Source: Acidovorax sp. 107 (lineage in GTDB: Bacteria > Pseudomonadota > Gammaproteobacteria > Burkholderiales > Burkholderiaceae_C). From it: 64,000 nt of DNA. The DNA is taken from assembly GCF_003058055.1 (NCBI RefSeq), contig NZ_QBTZ01000001.1:4048001-4112000 (forward strand), in the 5' to 3' direction. Position numbers and translations under genes: made by a program. A model generated the notes under the pieces. The model saw nothing but the letters and a program-made list of their open reading frames with translations. It ran no database searches and had not been told where the DNA came from. Every line of letters begins with the position of its first letter. Position 1 is the stretch's first letter. This document shows positions 25,753-35,710 of this stretch, in pieces.

Positions 25753-26664
25753 ATGAAAACTACCCTTGCCCGCTGGTTTGACAGCGACGTTGGCTACAGC
25801 TTCCGCACATCGCCGGTCGCCATGCTGGCCGCTGCCATTGCGCTGATTTGCCTGTTCTGTTCGGTGTTTGCCGGATGGGTGGCACCCCACAACCCGTTCG
25901 ACCTGACCACGCTGGAGCTGAGCGATGCGCGCCTGCCTCCGGCATGGAGCGAAATGGGCTCCATGAAATACCCCCTGGGCACCGACGACCAGGGCCGTGA
26001 CATCCTGTCTGCCCTGATCTACGGCGCGCGCATTTCCCTCGTGGTGGGCATCGCTTCGGTGGTGCTGTCCGTGGTGGTGGGTGTGGCGTTCGGCCTGCTG
26101 GCAGGCTTTCGGGGCGGCTGGGTGGACGCTGTGCTCATGCGCTTGTGCGACGTGATGCTGTCCTTTCCCGCCATTCTGGTCGCGCTGCTGATTGCCGGCG
26201 TGGGCCGTGCGCTGTTCCCCAATGCGCACGAATCACTGGCGTTTGGCGTGCTGATCCTGTCCATTTCCCTCACCGGCTGGGTGCAATATGCCCGCACGGT
26301 GCGCGGCTCCACGCTGGTGGAGCGCAACAAGGAATACGTGCAGGCCGCCCGTGTGACGGGCGTCTCGCCGCTGCGCATCATGCGCAAGCACGTGCTGCCC
26401 AACGTGATGGGGCCCGTCCTGGTGCTGGCCACCATCCAGGTGGCCACGGCCATCATCACCGAAGCCACGCTGTCTTTCCTGGGCGTGGGCGCGCCGCCCA
26501 CTTCGCCCTCGCTGGGCACGCTGATCCGCATCGGCAACGACTACCTGTTCTCGGGCGAATGGTGGATCACCGTGTTCCCGGGCGCCATGCTGGTGCTGAT
26601 TGCCCTGTCGGTCAACCTGCTGGGTGACTGGCTGCGCGATGCCCTGAACCCGCGCCTGCGTTGA
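25753..26664 (+). CDS. Peptide ABC transporter permease (DppC type)
   Basis: Inner-membrane permease of 303 residues. The OppC-type N-terminus SFRTSPVAMLAAAIALICLF is followed by APHNPFDLTTLELSDARLPP and YPLGTDDQGRDILSALIYGARISL, which is diagnostic for DppC/OppC. The EAA loop is KEYVQAARVTGVSPLRIMRKH and the end LLGDWLRDALNPRLR. Start ATG 25753; an in-frame upstream extension to 25723 is less likely. It pairs with the DppB-type permease. Confidence 0.92.
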   Translation: MKTTLARWFDSDVGYSFRTSPVAMLAAAIALICLFCSVFAGWVAPHNPFDLTTLELSDARLPPAWSEMGSMKYPLGTDDQGRDILSALIYGARISLVVGIASVVLSVVVGVAFGLLAGFRGGWVDAVLMRLCDVMLSFPAILVALLIAGVGRALFPNAHESLAFGVLILSISLTGWVQYARTVRGSTLVERNKEYVQAARVTGVSPLRIMRKHVLPNVMGPVLVLATIQVATAIITEATLSFLGVGAPPTSPSLGTLIRIGNDYLFSGEWWITVFPGAMLVLIALSVNLLGDWLRDALNPRLR

Positions 26665-26696
26665 GCCATAACAAGAACAAGAAAAGCGATATTTCC

Positions 26697-27683
26697 ATGA
26701 GCCTTCTCGAAGTCAAAAACCTCGTTGTCGAATTCCCGGGCCGTCGCGGTACCCTGCGCGCCCTGGACGACATTTCCTTTTCCATTGCACCCGGCGAGAT
26801 CCTGGGCGTGGTGGGAGAGTCCGGCGCTGGCAAGTCGCTCACCGGCGCGGCCATCATCGGCCTGCTGGAGCCGCCAGGCCGTGTGGCCTCAGGCCAGATC
26901 CTGCTGGAAGGCCAGCGCATCGACAACCTCAGCAACGAGGAAATGCGCCACATCCGGGGCCGCCGCATCGGTGCGATCTTTCAAGACCCGCTGACCTCGC
27001 TGAACCCGCTGTACACCGTGGGCCGCCAGCTCACCGAGACCATCCTCGCCCACCTGCCGGTCAACGCTGCCGAGGCACGCCAGCGTGCGATCCAGCTGCT
27101 CAAGGACACCGGCATCCCGGCGGCCGAAGAGCGCATCGACCACTACCCCCACCAGTTCTCGGGCGGCATGCGCCAGCGCGTGGTGATCGCCCTGGCCCTG
27201 GCCGCCGAGCCCAAGCTCATCGTGGCCGACGAGCCCACCACGGCGCTCGATGTGTCCATCCAGGCGCAAATCATCACGCTGCTGAAAAACATCTGCAAAT
27301 CGCGTGGTGCTGCCGTGATGCTGATCACCCACGACATGGGCGTGATCGCCGAGACCTGCGACCGCGTGGCCGTGCTGTACGCCGGCCGGGTGGCCGAGAT
27401 CGGCCCGGTGCATGACGTGATCAACAAGCCGTCGCACCCCTACACCAGCGGCCTCATGGCCTCCATCCCCGACATGACGATGGACCGTGAACGTTTGAAT
27501 CAGATCGACGGTGCCATGCCGCGACTCAACGCCATCCCCAAGGGCTGTGCCTACAACCCCCGCTGCCCCAAGACTTTTGACCGCTGCATGACCGACCGCC
27601 CCGACCTGATGGATGCCGGCGCTACCCGCGCTGCCTGCTGGCTGCACGCCGGTGCCACGACCCGCGCCGAGGTGACCGCATGA
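26697..27683 (+). CDS. Peptide ABC transporter ATP-binding protein (DppD type)
   Basis: Cytoplasmic ATPase of 328 residues. Walker A GESGAGKS is at 40-47, signature FSGGMRQRV near 154-162 and Walker [15 protein letters not shown]-terminal oligopeptide/dipeptide domain has a cysteine cluster ([14 protein letters not shown]) that may bind iron-sulfur, as in DppD. The ATG at 26697 was chosen over a TTG at 26661 that overlaps the permease stop. Its own stop overlaps the next ATG (ATGA). Confidence 0.93.
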   Translation: MSLLEVKNLVVEFPGRRGTLRALDDISFSIAPGEILGVVGESGAGKSLTGAAIIGLLEPPGRVASGQILLEGQRIDNLSNEEMRHIRGRRIGAIFQDPLTSLNPLYTVGRQLTETILAHLPVNAAEARQRAIQLLKDTGIPAAEERIDHYPHQFSGGMRQRVVIALALAAEPKLIVADEPTTALDVSIQAQIITLLKNICKSRGAAVMLITHDMGVIAETCDRVAVLYAGRVAEIGPVHDVINKPSHPYTSGLMASIPDMTMDRERLNQIDGAMPRLNAIPKGCAYNPRCPKTFDRCMTDRPDLMDAGATRAACWLHAGATTRAEVTA

Positions 27684-28693
27684 GCGCCGCCGCAACGAAA
27701 AGTAAGGCCCTGGTGCAGGCGCATGACCTGGCCAAGACCTTTGACGTCTCTGCCCCGTGGCTCAACCGTGTGATCGAGCGCAAGCCCCGCACCCTGCTGC
27801 ACGCGGTGGACGGCGTGAGCTTCGAGATCGAAAAGGGCAAGACGCTGGCCCTGGTGGGCGAGTCCGGCTGCGGCAAGAGCACCGTGGCCCGCTTGCTGGT
27901 GGGCCTGTACGAGCCCACCCGTGGCGGTCTCACGTTCGACAACCAGGATGCGCACGCGGCCTTCAAGGGCAACGATGCCAAGGCCATGCGCCGCCGCATC
28001 CAGATGATCTTCCAGGACCCGTACGCGAGTCTGAACCCTCGCTGGCTGGTGGAGGACATCATCGGTGAGCCGCTCAAGGAGCACGGCCTCATCACCGACA
28101 AGGCAGAGCTCAAACAGCGTGTGGGCGAGCTGCTGCAGTCCGTGGGGCTGTCGCCGCTCGACATGGTGAAGTATCCGCACCAGTTCTCCGGCGGCCAACG
28201 CCAGCGCATCTCGATTGCGCGCGCCCTGGCCACCGAGCCCGAGTTCCTGGTGTGCGACGAGCCCACCAGCGCGCTCGACGTGTCAGTGCAGGCGCAGGTG
28301 CTGAACATCATGAAGGACCTGCAGCGCGAGCGGCAGCTCACCTACCTGTTCATCAGCCACAACCTGGCCGTGGTGCGCCATGTGAGCGACCAGGTCGGCG
28401 TGATGTACCTAGGCCGCCTGGTCGAACTGGCCGACAAGCACACGCTGTTCGACACGCCGCGCCACCCCTACACGCGCATGCTGCTCGATGCCATCCCCAA
28501 GATGCACGACACGGGCAAGGCGCGCACACCGGTGCAGGGCGAGGTGCCCAACCCGCTGAACCCGCCACCCGGCTGTGCGTTCAACCCCCGCTGCCCGCAT
28601 GTCAATGACCGCTGCCGCACCGAACGCCCCAAGCTCCAGAGCATCGGCGGCATCCGCATTGCGTGCCATGCGGTGGAGGAAGGGCGGATCTGA
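27680..28693 (+). CDS. Peptide ABC transporter ATP-binding protein (DppF type)
   Basis: Second ATPase of the heterodimeric motor, 337 residues. Walker A is GESGCGKST, signature FSGGQRQRI, Walker B FLVCDEPTSALDVSVQAQ. The DppF-type C-terminus contains CAFNPRCPHVNDRC. ATGA coupling to the previous gene. Last gene of the operon; a family 1 repeat follows 67 bases downstream. Confidence 0.93.
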   Translation: MSAAATKSKALVQAHDLAKTFDVSAPWLNRVIERKPRTLLHAVDGVSFEIEKGKTLALVGESGCGKSTVARLLVGLYEPTRGGLTFDNQDAHAAFKGNDAKAMRRRIQMIFQDPYASLNPRWLVEDIIGEPLKEHGLITDKAELKQRVGELLQSVGLSPLDMVKYPHQFSGGQRQRISIARALATEPEFLVCDEPTSALDVSVQAQVLNIMKDLQRERQLTYLFISHNLAVVRHVSDQVGVMYLGRLVELADKHTLFDTPRHPYTRMLLDAIPKMHDTGKARTPVQGEVPNPLNPPPGCAFNPRCPHVNDRCRTERPKLQSIGGIRIACHAVEEGRI

Positions 28694-28760
28694 TGCCCAG
28701 CGCCGCACCGGCGTGCCGCGAAGTCACCCGGTGTGCGGGACACAGGTGCAGGCGGATGTC

Positions 28761-28820
28761 ATTTGCTATGAAAAATATAGCTATTGACGCATGATGAACT
28801 AGCACCTGCGCCCGTTTTTG
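28761..28820 (+). repeat. Dispersed repeat family 1, copy F
   Basis: ATTTGCTATGAAAAATATAG, then CTATTGACGCATGATGAACT and AGCACCTGCG with a CGTTTTTG tail. Lies between the convergent ABC ATPase and LysR genes. Confidence 0.75.
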
Positions 28821-28833
28821 CATTGGGAGTCGA

Positions 28834-29763
28834 TCAAGGTGCTGATCCGGCCGCCGCTGACGCGCCTGGCTCGGCGGCGGGCAGGGCCCGCCCCAGCAGG
28901 TAGTCAATGCAGGTGCGCACCGCCCGGGTCTGGTGGCGGTTGGGCATGTAGAGCATGAACATCTGGGTGCCAAAAATGCTCAGCCGCCAGTCGTCGAGCG
29001 TGGTCAGCACTTCCCCGCTGGACACGGCGTCCTGCACCACGTAATCCGGTACCAGCCCCACGCCCAGCCCTGCCAGGATGCCCTGGCGCAGAAACGGAAA
29101 GTGCTCCGAAATGATGGTGGGCTCCAGCAAGGCTTCCTGGCGCTGGTCACCCCGGTACCCGCGCAGGCGCAGCTGCTTGCCCACCACCCCTGCGGTGATC
29201 ACCGGCGCAGCCTGCAGAGCCTCGAAGTCCTGGGGCAGCCCGTGCGCCTCGGCGTATCCACGCGATGCGCAGGCGATGTAGCGCACGCTGCCCAGGTCGC
29301 GCGCTACCAGCGTGGGCGGGGGCTCGGGCATCACGCGGATGGCGATGTCCACCTCGTCACGGATGAGGTCGTCCACCCGGTTTTCAAAGCGTACATCCAG
29401 CACGATGCCGGGGTACAGCCGCTTGAAGTCGATCAGCCAGTCCGACATCACCATCTGCCCGTAGCCACTGGGCACGCTCAGGCCCACGCGGCCCTGCAGG
29501 CCCTGGCCCAGCGTGGCAATGGTCTCGCGCGCGGCCAGCATTTCGTTCTGAATGGCGCGGCCATGGGCGTACAGGCGCAGCCCCACCTCGGTGGGCTCCA
29601 CCCGGCGCGTGGTACGGCGCACCAGCTGTACCCCCACCGATTTTTCCAGCTGGTGCAGGTGGTAGCTCACGTTGGCGCGCGTCATCTTCAGGTTGCGCGC
29701 GGCCTGGCTCAGGTTGCCGGCATCGAGGATGTCGACCAGCACGGTGAGGGAGGTGAGTTCCAT
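28834..29763 (-). CDS. LysR family transcriptional regulator
   Basis: DNA-binding regulator of 309 residues. The N-terminal winged helix-turn-helix at about 1-60 (ILDAGNLSQAARNLKMTRANVSYHLHQLE) is followed by an effector-binding domain (VGLSVPSGYGQMVMSDWL, IRDEVDIAIRVM). It is divergent from the beta-oxidation cluster with a shared 153-base region containing a perfect TGTCAAA inverted repeat, so it most likely controls that cluster and itself. The effector is unknown; an organic acid or its CoA ester is the natural guess. Confidence 0.92.
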   Translation of the reverse strand: MELTSLTVLVDILDAGNLSQAARNLKMTRANVSYHLHQLEKSVGVQLVRRTTRRVEPTEVGLRLYAHGRAIQNEMLAARETIATLGQGLQGRVGLSVPSGYGQMVMSDWLIDFKRLYPGIVLDVRFENRVDDLIRDEVDIAIRVMPEPPPTLVARDLGSVRYIACASRGYAEAHGLPQDFEALQAAPVITAGVVGKQLRLRGYRGDQRQEALLEPTIISEHFPFLRQGILAGLGVGLVPDYVVQDAVSSGEVLTTLDDWRLSIFGTQMFMLYMPNRHQTRAVRTCIDYLLGRALPAAEPGASAAAGSAP

Positions 29764-29800
29764 AGGTGGGGCGGCGCTTGACCGCTCGTTTGCTGCAGTT

Positions 29801-29819
29801 TGTCAAAAGAACTTTGACA
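29801..29819. promoter_or_regulatory. Candidate LysR operator
   Basis: Perfect 19-base inverted repeat TGTCAAA-AGAAC-TTTGACA. Two further direct TGTCAA half-sites follow at about 29823 and 29842. Position between lysR and the first pathway gene fits a recognition plus activation site arrangement. Confidence 0.6.
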
Positions 29820-29916
29820 GTCTGTCAATGAGCTCTGTAATTGTCAAGATTACTTCGCGCATCAACAATCCCCCGGTCATCAACAGGCACAGCCATTGAC
29901 CAGGAGACTTCCCCAT

Positions 29917-32043
29917 ATGCACGCCGCCGCTGCCGCATCTTCCGTTGTTACGACCGCGCTGCATGGCGATGTTCTGGTCGTCACCATCGACAACCCGCCC
30001 GTCAATGCCCTGGGCGCTGCCGTGCGCCAGGGCCTTTTGGCGGCCATGCAGCAGGCGCAGGCCGACGCCGCCGTGGTCGCCGTGTTACTGGTGGGTGCGG
30101 GCAAGGCCTTCATTGCCGGGGCGGACATTCGCGAATTCGGCAAGCCACCGGTTGCTCCCATCCTGCCCGAGGTCTGCCGCGCCATCGAAACCCTGAGCAA
30201 GCCCGTGGTCGCCGTGCTGCACGGCGCGGCCCTGGGCGGTGGGCTGGAGGTGGCTCTGTCGGCACACTACCGGCTGGCTTTGCCCGCTGCCACGCTGGGC
30301 CTGCCCGAGGTGAACCTGGGCCTGCTGCCCGGCTCGGGCGGCACCCAGCGCGCCCCACGCCTGATGGGCGTGCAGGCGGCTACTGCCCTCATGCTCAGTG
30401 GTCAGCCCCTCAAGGCGCAGGCCGCGCTGCAAGCCGGGCTGGTCGACAAGCTGGTGGAAGGCACCGACCCGCTGGCCGCAGGCCTGGCCTACGTGCGCGA
30501 GCTGCTGGCGGCCAACGCCCCCGCGCGCCGCACGCGCGACCTGGCCATCGCCGAGCCGCAGGCGGCCCTGGCCTGGCTGGAAGAGCAAAAGACCGAGACG
30601 GCCAAGAAGTCGCGCGGCCTGTTCTCTCCCCTCAAGATCATCGAATGCGTGCAGGGCGCGCTGCAACTGCCGTTTGATGAAGGCATGGCCCGCGAGCGCG
30701 CCCTGTTCATGGAATGCCTGGACAGCCCGCAACGCGCCGGGCTCATCCACGCCTTTTTTGCCGAGCGCGAAGTGGTCAAGGTGCCTGAGGCCCAGGCCGC
30801 GCAGCCACGCCCCGTGGGCAGCATTGCCGTCATCGGTGGCGGCACCATGGGCGCGGGCATTGCCGTGGCGGCGCTGGATGCGGGCCTGCCCGTGACCATG
30901 ATCGAGCGCGACGCCGAGTCCATCGCCCGGGGCCGCGCCAATGTCGAGAAGGTCTACAACGCCCTGGTCGCCAAAGGCCGCATGACCGATGCCGCCAAGG
31001 CCGCCGTGATGGCGCGCTACATCGGCAGTACCAGCTACGCCGACATCGCCCAGGTTGATCTGGTGATCGAGGCCGTGTTTGAAGACATCGAGGTGAAGAA
31101 GGCTGTGTTCCGCGAGCTGGACCGCGTGTGCAAACCCGGTGCCGTGCTGGCCACCAACACCTCCTACCTCGACATTGACGCCATTGCCGCTGCCACCGGC
31201 CGCCCGCAAGACGTGATTGGCCTGCACTTCTTCAGCCCCGCCAACATCATGAAGCTGCTGGAGATCGTGGTGCCCGCCCAGGTGGCGCCCGATGTGGTTG
31301 CCACTGCGTTCGAGCTGGCACGCAAGCTCAAAAAGGTGCCTGTGCGCGCCGGTGTGTGCGACGGCTTCATCGGCAACCGCATCCTGGCTATCTACAAGCA
31401 GGCCGCCGACTACCTGCTGGAAGACGGTGCCAGCCCGTATGAGATCGACGCCGCCGTGCGCGGCTTTGGCTTTGCCATGGGCCCCTTCCAGGTGACCGAC
31501 CTGGCCGGTGGCGACATTGGCTGGGCCACCCGCAAGCGCCGTGCTGCGACGCGTGACCCCAAGGCCCGCTATGTGGAAATTGCCGACCGCATCTGCGAGC
31601 GCGGCTGGTTTGGCCAGAAGACGGGGCGCGGTTTTTACCTCTACCCCGATGGCGCCCGCGTGGGCCAGCCCGACCCTGAAGTGCTGGCCATTGTGGAGGC
31701 CGAGCGCGCCAAGAAGGGCGTGACGCCCCGCAGCTTCACCGCCGACGAGATCATGCGCCGCTACATGGCCGCCATGGCCAACGAAGGGGCCAATGTGGTG
31801 CACGAAGGCATTGCCCTGCGCCCGCTGGATGTGGACGTGACCTTTGTGGCGGGCTACGGCTTTCCGCGCCACCGGGGCGGCCCGATGAAGTGGGCCGACA
31901 TGACGGGGCTCCCCAAGGTGCTGGCCGACATCCGCGAGTTCGCCAAGGAAGACCCGCTGTTCTGGAAGCCCTCGCCCTTGCTGGAAAAGCTGGTGCGGGA
32001 AGGGCGCAACTTTGACAGCCTGAACCAGGCTGAAAAGAGCTGA
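29917..32043 (+). CDS. Bifunctional enoyl-CoA hydratase / 3-hydroxyacyl-CoA dehydrogenase (FadJ/PimF-like)
   Basis: Fused beta-oxidation enzyme of 708 residues that hydrates an enoyl-CoA and oxidises the 3-hydroxyacyl-CoA with NAD. The N-terminal crotonase domain has [11 protein letters not shown] and [16 protein letters not shown]. The C-terminal dehydrogenase has the NAD motif GGGTMGAG at 307-314, [31 protein letters not shown] and CDGFIGNRI. The ATG at 29917 follows AGGAGA. First gene of a cluster whose content matches pimF-B-C-D-E of Rhodopseudomonas. No E. coli FadB-like partner order. Confidence 0.9.
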   Translation: MHAAAAASSVVTTALHGDVLVVTIDNPPVNALGAAVRQGLLAAMQQAQADAAVVAVLLVGAGKAFIAGADIREFGKPPVAPILPEVCRAIETLSKPVVAVLHGAALGGGLEVALSAHYRLALPAATLGLPEVNLGLLPGSGGTQRAPRLMGVQAATALMLSGQPLKAQAALQAGLVDKLVEGTDPLAAGLAYVRELLAANAPARRTRDLAIAEPQAALAWLEEQKTETAKKSRGLFSPLKIIECVQGALQLPFDEGMARERALFMECLDSPQRAGLIHAFFAEREVVKVPEAQAAQPRPVGSIAVIGGGTMGAGIAVAALDAGLPVTMIERDAESIARGRANVEKVYNALVAKGRMTDAAKAAVMARYIGSTSYADIAQVDLVIEAVFEDIEVKKAVFRELDRVCKPGAVLATNTSYLDIDAIAAATGRPQDVIGLHFFSPANIMKLLEIVVPAQVAPDVVATAFELARKLKKVPVRAGVCDGFIGNRILAIYKQAADYLLEDGASPYEIDAAVRGFGFAMGPFQVTDLAGGDIGWATRKRRAATRDPKARYVEIADRICERGWFGQKTGRGFYLYPDGARVGQPDPEVLAIVEAERAKKGVTPRSFTADEIMRRYMAAMANEGANVVHEGIALRPLDVDVTFVAGYGFPRHRGGPMKWADMTGLPKVLADIREFAKEDPLFWKPSPLLEKLVREGRNFDSLNQAEKS

Positions 32044-32088
32044 CCTCGCCTCTCGCCGCGATTTTTAGGATCCATCGAATTCAAATCA

Positions 32089-32145
32089 TTTTGGCCTCTG
32101 GCGCTTGATCAATAAGCGCAAAAAGCTATCAAATAAGGAGCAAAT
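32089..32145 (-). repeat. Dispersed repeat family 1, copy G
   Basis: TTTTGGCCTCTGGCGCTTGA, then TCAATAAGCGC and AAAAGCTATCAAATAAGGAG. It fills the gap before the thiolase gene, and its last bases supply the ribosome site AAGGAG. Confidence 0.7.
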
Positions 32146-32146
32146 C

Positions 32147-33322
32147 ATGCGTGAAGCCGTCATCGTTTCCACCGCCCGCACCCCGCTGACCAAGTCGCAC
32201 CGGGGCGAATTCAACGCCACGCCCGGCCCGCAGCTGGCCGCGTATTCCGTCAAGGCGGCCGTGGAGCGCTCGGGCATCGACCCCGAGCTGATTGAAGACC
32301 TGGTGATGGGCTGCGGCTACCCCGAGGGCATCACCGGCAAGAACATTGGCCGCCAGGCCGCACTGCGCGCGGGCCTGCCCCTGTCGGTAGCGGGCATGGT
32401 TGCCAGCCGCTTTTGCGCGTCGGGCCTTCAGTCGGTGGCGATTGCGGCGGGCCGCATCGTGGCCGAAGGCGTGCCCGCCATGGTGGCGGGCGGGGTGGAG
32501 AGCATCTCTGCCATCCGCGCAGGTAACCCGGCAGACATTGACCCCTGGCTGCAAGAGCACAAGCCCGACCTCTACATGGCCATGATCGACACCGCCGACA
32601 TCGTGGCCCACCGCTACGGCATCAGCCGCGAAGACCAGGACGCTTTCTCGCTGCAAAGCCAGCAGCGCACCGCCGCCGCACAGCAGGCCGGTGTGTTCGC
32701 TGACGAGATCGTGCCCTGCGCCGCGCGCATGATGGAAAAGAACAAAGAGACCGGCGAGGTCACCTACCGCGAAGTGACCGCCACGCACGACAACTGCAAC
32801 CGCGCCAATACCACGCTCGAAGGCCTGGCCAAGCTGGAGCCCGTGAAGGGCCCAGGCCAGTTCATCACCGCAGGGAATGCCTCGCAACTGTCCGACGGCT
32901 CCAGCGCCTGCGTGCTGATGGAAGCCAAGGAGGCCGAGCGCCGTGGCCTGCAGCCCCTGGGTGCCTTCCGTGGTTTTGCCGTGGCCGGTTGCGAGCCCGA
33001 CGAAATGGGCATCGGCCCCGTGTTTGCCGTGCCCAAGCTGCTGGCACGCCACGGCCTCACGGTGCAAGACATTGACCTGTGGGAGATGAACGAGGCCTTT
33101 GCCTCGCAGGCCCTGTACTGCCAGCGCCGCCTGGGCATTCCCTCCGAGCGGCTGAACGTGAACGGCGGGGCGATTGCCATTGGCCACCCCTTTGGCATGA
33201 CCGGTGCGCGCCTGGTGGGCCACCTGCTGCTCGAAGGCCGCCGCCGCAAGGCCAAGTACGGCGTGGTGACGATGTGCATTGCCGGTGGCATGGGCGCTGC
33301 AGGCCTCTTCGAAATTTTCTGA
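32147..33322 (+). CDS. Thiolase (acetyl-CoA acyltransferase, PimB-like)
   Basis: Cleaves 3-ketoacyl-CoA to acetyl-CoA and a shortened acyl-CoA. It has 391 residues with the full catalytic set: Cys90 ([10 protein letters not shown]), His347 (GHPFGMTG) and Cys377 ([11 protein letters not shown]). [12 protein letters not shown] and [12 protein letters not shown] are typical. The ATG at 32147 follows AAGGAG, which belongs to the end of a family 1 repeat. The frame is open upstream but without a better start. Confidence 0.92.
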   Translation: MREAVIVSTARTPLTKSHRGEFNATPGPQLAAYSVKAAVERSGIDPELIEDLVMGCGYPEGITGKNIGRQAALRAGLPLSVAGMVASRFCASGLQSVAIAAGRIVAEGVPAMVAGGVESISAIRAGNPADIDPWLQEHKPDLYMAMIDTADIVAHRYGISREDQDAFSLQSQQRTAAAQQAGVFADEIVPCAARMMEKNKETGEVTYREVTATHDNCNRANTTLEGLAKLEPVKGPGQFITAGNASQLSDGSSACVLMEAKEAERRGLQPLGAFRGFAVAGCEPDEMGIGPVFAVPKLLARHGLTVQDIDLWEMNEAFASQALYCQRRLGIPSERLNVNGGAIAIGHPFGMTGARLVGHLLLEGRRRKAKYGVVTMCIAGGMGAAGLFEIF

Positions 33323-33365
33323 CCTTGCGCCACACCACCGAACTCTGAACTGCAAGCGACCCGAT

Positions 33366-34562
33366 ATGGACCTGAATTTCACCCCCGAAGAAGAAGCCTT
33401 CCGCGCCGAGGTGCAGGCTTTCTTGAAAGCCAAGCTGCCCGAACGCATCGCCACCAAGGTCAAGGCAGGGCAGCGCCTGACCAAGGCCGACCAGGATGAG
33501 TGGCACGCCATCCTCAACGAGCGCGGCTGGCTGGCCAACCACTGGCCCCAGGCCTACGGCGGCCCAGGCTGGGGCGCGGTCGAGAAGTTCATCTTCGACA
33601 CCGAGTGCGCCCTGGCCGGTGGCCCGCGCATCGTGCCCTTTGGCGTGAACATGCTGGGCCCGGTGCTCATCAAGTTTGGCAACGAGGCGCAGAAAAAATA
33701 CTGGCTGCCGCGCATCCTGAGCGGCGAGGACTGGTGGTGCCAGGGCTATTCCGAACCCGGCGCAGGCTCGGACCTGGCTTCGGTCAAGACCACGGCGGTG
33801 CGCCAGGGCGACCACTACATCGTCAACGGCCAGAAGACCTGGACCACCCAGGGCCAGCACGCCAACATGATCTTCTGCCTGGTGCGAACCGACCGCGAAG
33901 CCAAGGCCCAGTCGGGCATCAGCTTCTTGCTGGTGGACATGAAATCGCCTGGCGTGGAACTGCGCCCCATCCGCACGCTCGATGGCGACAAGGAAGTCAA
34001 CGAAGTCTTCTTCACCGATGTGAAGGTGCCCGTGGAAAACCTGGTGGGTGAGGAAAACAAGGGCTGGACCTACGCCAAGTACCTGCTGACCTACGAGCGC
34101 ACCGGCATCGCAGGCGTGGGCTTTTGCATTGCCGCGCTGGCCAAGCTCAAGGTCATTGCGGCCAAGGTGATGAAGAACGGCCAGCCACTGGACCAGGACC
34201 CGCTGTTTGCTGCCCGCATGGCACAGGTCGAGATTGACCTGGAGAACATGAAGACCACCAACCTGCGCGTGATTGCCGCCGTGGCCGGTGGCGGCGTGCC
34301 GGGGGCCGAAAGCTCCATGCTCAAGATCCGTGGCACCGAAATTCGCCAGGATATCCTTTCGCTCATCCGCCGCGCGGTGGGGCCTTACGCGCTGCCGTTC
34401 ATCGAAGAAGCGCAGTACGAAGGCTATGCCGATGAGCCCGTGGGCCCGAAGGAGGCAGCGACGGCTGCGGCCAACTACTTCAACTACCGCAAGCTGTCGA
34501 TCTTTGGCGGCTCCAATGAAATCCAGAAGAACATCATCTCCAAGATGATTCTCGGCCTGTGA
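33366..34562 (+). CDS. pimC: Acyl-CoA dehydrogenase, probable pimeloyl-CoA dehydrogenase large subunit
   Basis: FAD-dependent dehydrogenase of 398 residues. It has the N-terminus MDLNFTPEEEAFRAEVQAFL, WWCQGYSEPGAGSDLASVKT (flavin and substrate contacts), NGQKTWTTQGQHANM and the C-terminal FGGSNEIQKNIISKMILGL. With the next gene it forms the large/small pair seen in pim clusters for dicarboxylyl-CoA oxidation. Electrons would pass to the ETF encoded at 41.6-43.3 kb. The substrate is inferred from gene order only. Confidence 0.85.
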   Translation: MDLNFTPEEEAFRAEVQAFLKAKLPERIATKVKAGQRLTKADQDEWHAILNERGWLANHWPQAYGGPGWGAVEKFIFDTECALAGGPRIVPFGVNMLGPVLIKFGNEAQKKYWLPRILSGEDWWCQGYSEPGAGSDLASVKTTAVRQGDHYIVNGQKTWTTQGQHANMIFCLVRTDREAKAQSGISFLLVDMKSPGVELRPIRTLDGDKEVNEVFFTDVKVPVENLVGEENKGWTYAKYLLTYERTGIAGVGFCIAALAKLKVIAAKVMKNGQPLDQDPLFAARMAQVEIDLENMKTTNLRVIAAVAGGGVPGAESSMLKIRGTEIRQDILSLIRRAVGPYALPFIEEAQYEGYADEPVGPKEAATAAANYFNYRKLSIFGGSNEIQKNIISKMILGL

Positions 34563-34572
34563 GGTTGCCGCG

Positions 34573-35706
34573 ATGAACTTTGAACATACCGAAGACCGCC
34601 GCATGCTGGCGGACACCCTGACCCGCTTTGTGGCCGAGCAGTACGGCATCGAAACGCGCAACCACATTGCCTACGGCGACACCGGTACGGACCCAGCGCT
34701 GTGGGCCCGCTTTGCCGAGCTGGGCGCGATTGGCGCGCTCTTCCCTGAAGCAGATGGCGGCTTTGGCGGTGCAGGCTTTGACGTGGCCGTGGTGTTTGAA
34801 GCCCTGGGCAGCGGCCTGGTGGTGGAGCCCTTTGTCGGCGCGCTGGTGGTGGGCCGGGCGCTGGGCCTGGCGGGCAGCGCGGCGCAAAAGGAACACATCG
34901 CCAGTCTCATCGACGGCAGCACCGTGGCCGCGCTGGCGCACGAAGAGCCCGGCGCACATTACGCATTGAACCGCGTGACCACCCGCGCGGTGCGCAATGG
35001 CGACGGCTGGCAACTCACCGACCACAAGGCCGTCGTGCTGCATGGCGACCAGGCGCAGATGTTGCTGGTGAGCGCCCGCACTTCGGGCGCTGTGGACGAT
35101 GAAGAGGGTATCTCGCTGTTCCTGGTTTCCACCGATGCCGCAGGCCTGAGCCGCCGAGGCATGGGCCGCATCGATGGCGGCCGTGTGGCTGAAGTCAGCT
35201 TGCAGAATGTGCAGCTGGGTGCCGATGCACTGCTGGGCACGGAAGGGCAGGGCTACGCGACGCTGGAGCATGCGGTGGGCTGGGGCATTCTGGCGGTGTG
35301 TGCTGAGGCGCTGGGTGCGATGGACGTTGCCAAGAAGCACACCCTGGAATACCTGCAAACGCGCAAGCAGTTTGGTGTGCCCATTGGCAGCTTCCAGGCC
35401 CTGCAGCACCGCATGGCCGACCTGCTGCTGGAAGTGGAGCAGGCGCGCTCTGCCGTCATCAACGCAGCGGCCGCGATGGATAGCACCGACCGCACCGAGC
35501 GCGAGCGTGCGCTGTCGGCGGCCAAAGTCACCATGGGCCGTATTGGGGCGCTGGTGGCCGAGGAAAGCATCCAGCTGCACGGGGGCATTGGCATGACGTG
35601 GGAGCTGCCCTTGTCGCACTACGCCAAGCGCCTCGTCATGGTGGACCACCAGTTTGGCGACGAAGACCATCACCTGGCGCGCTTCATTGCGCTGGGCCGG
35701 AGCTGA
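34573..35706 (+). CDS. pimD: Acyl-CoA dehydrogenase, probable pimeloyl-CoA dehydrogenase small subunit
   Basis: Second dehydrogenase-fold subunit, 377 residues, 10 bases after the large subunit gene. It has MNFEHTEDRRMLADTLTRFV, ALAHEEPGAHYALNRV, ETRKQFG-type QTRKQFGVPIGSFQALQHR, and LHGGIGMTWELPLSHYAKR near the end. It is a divergent member, as expected for the PimD partner of a heteromeric dehydrogenase. Stop and the next start are 4 bases apart. Confidence 0.84.
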   Translation: MNFEHTEDRRMLADTLTRFVAEQYGIETRNHIAYGDTGTDPALWARFAELGAIGALFPEADGGFGGAGFDVAVVFEALGSGLVVEPFVGALVVGRALGLAGSAAQKEHIASLIDGSTVAALAHEEPGAHYALNRVTTRAVRNGDGWQLTDHKAVVLHGDQAQMLLVSARTSGAVDDEEGISLFLVSTDAAGLSRRGMGRIDGGRVAEVSLQNVQLGADALLGTEGQGYATLEHAVGWGILAVCAEALGAMDVAKKHTLEYLQTRKQFGVPIGSFQALQHRMADLLLEVEQARSAVINAAAAMDSTDRTERERALSAAKVTMGRIGALVAEESIQLHGGIGMTWELPLSHYAKRLVMVDHQFGDEDHHLARFIALGRS

Positions 35707-35710
35707 AGCC

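Noticed and set aside
30085..31872. 595-codon minus-strand open frame opposite the fused beta-oxidation enzyme
   Set aside because: His/Gly/Arg-rich shadow of a clearly recognised enzyme.
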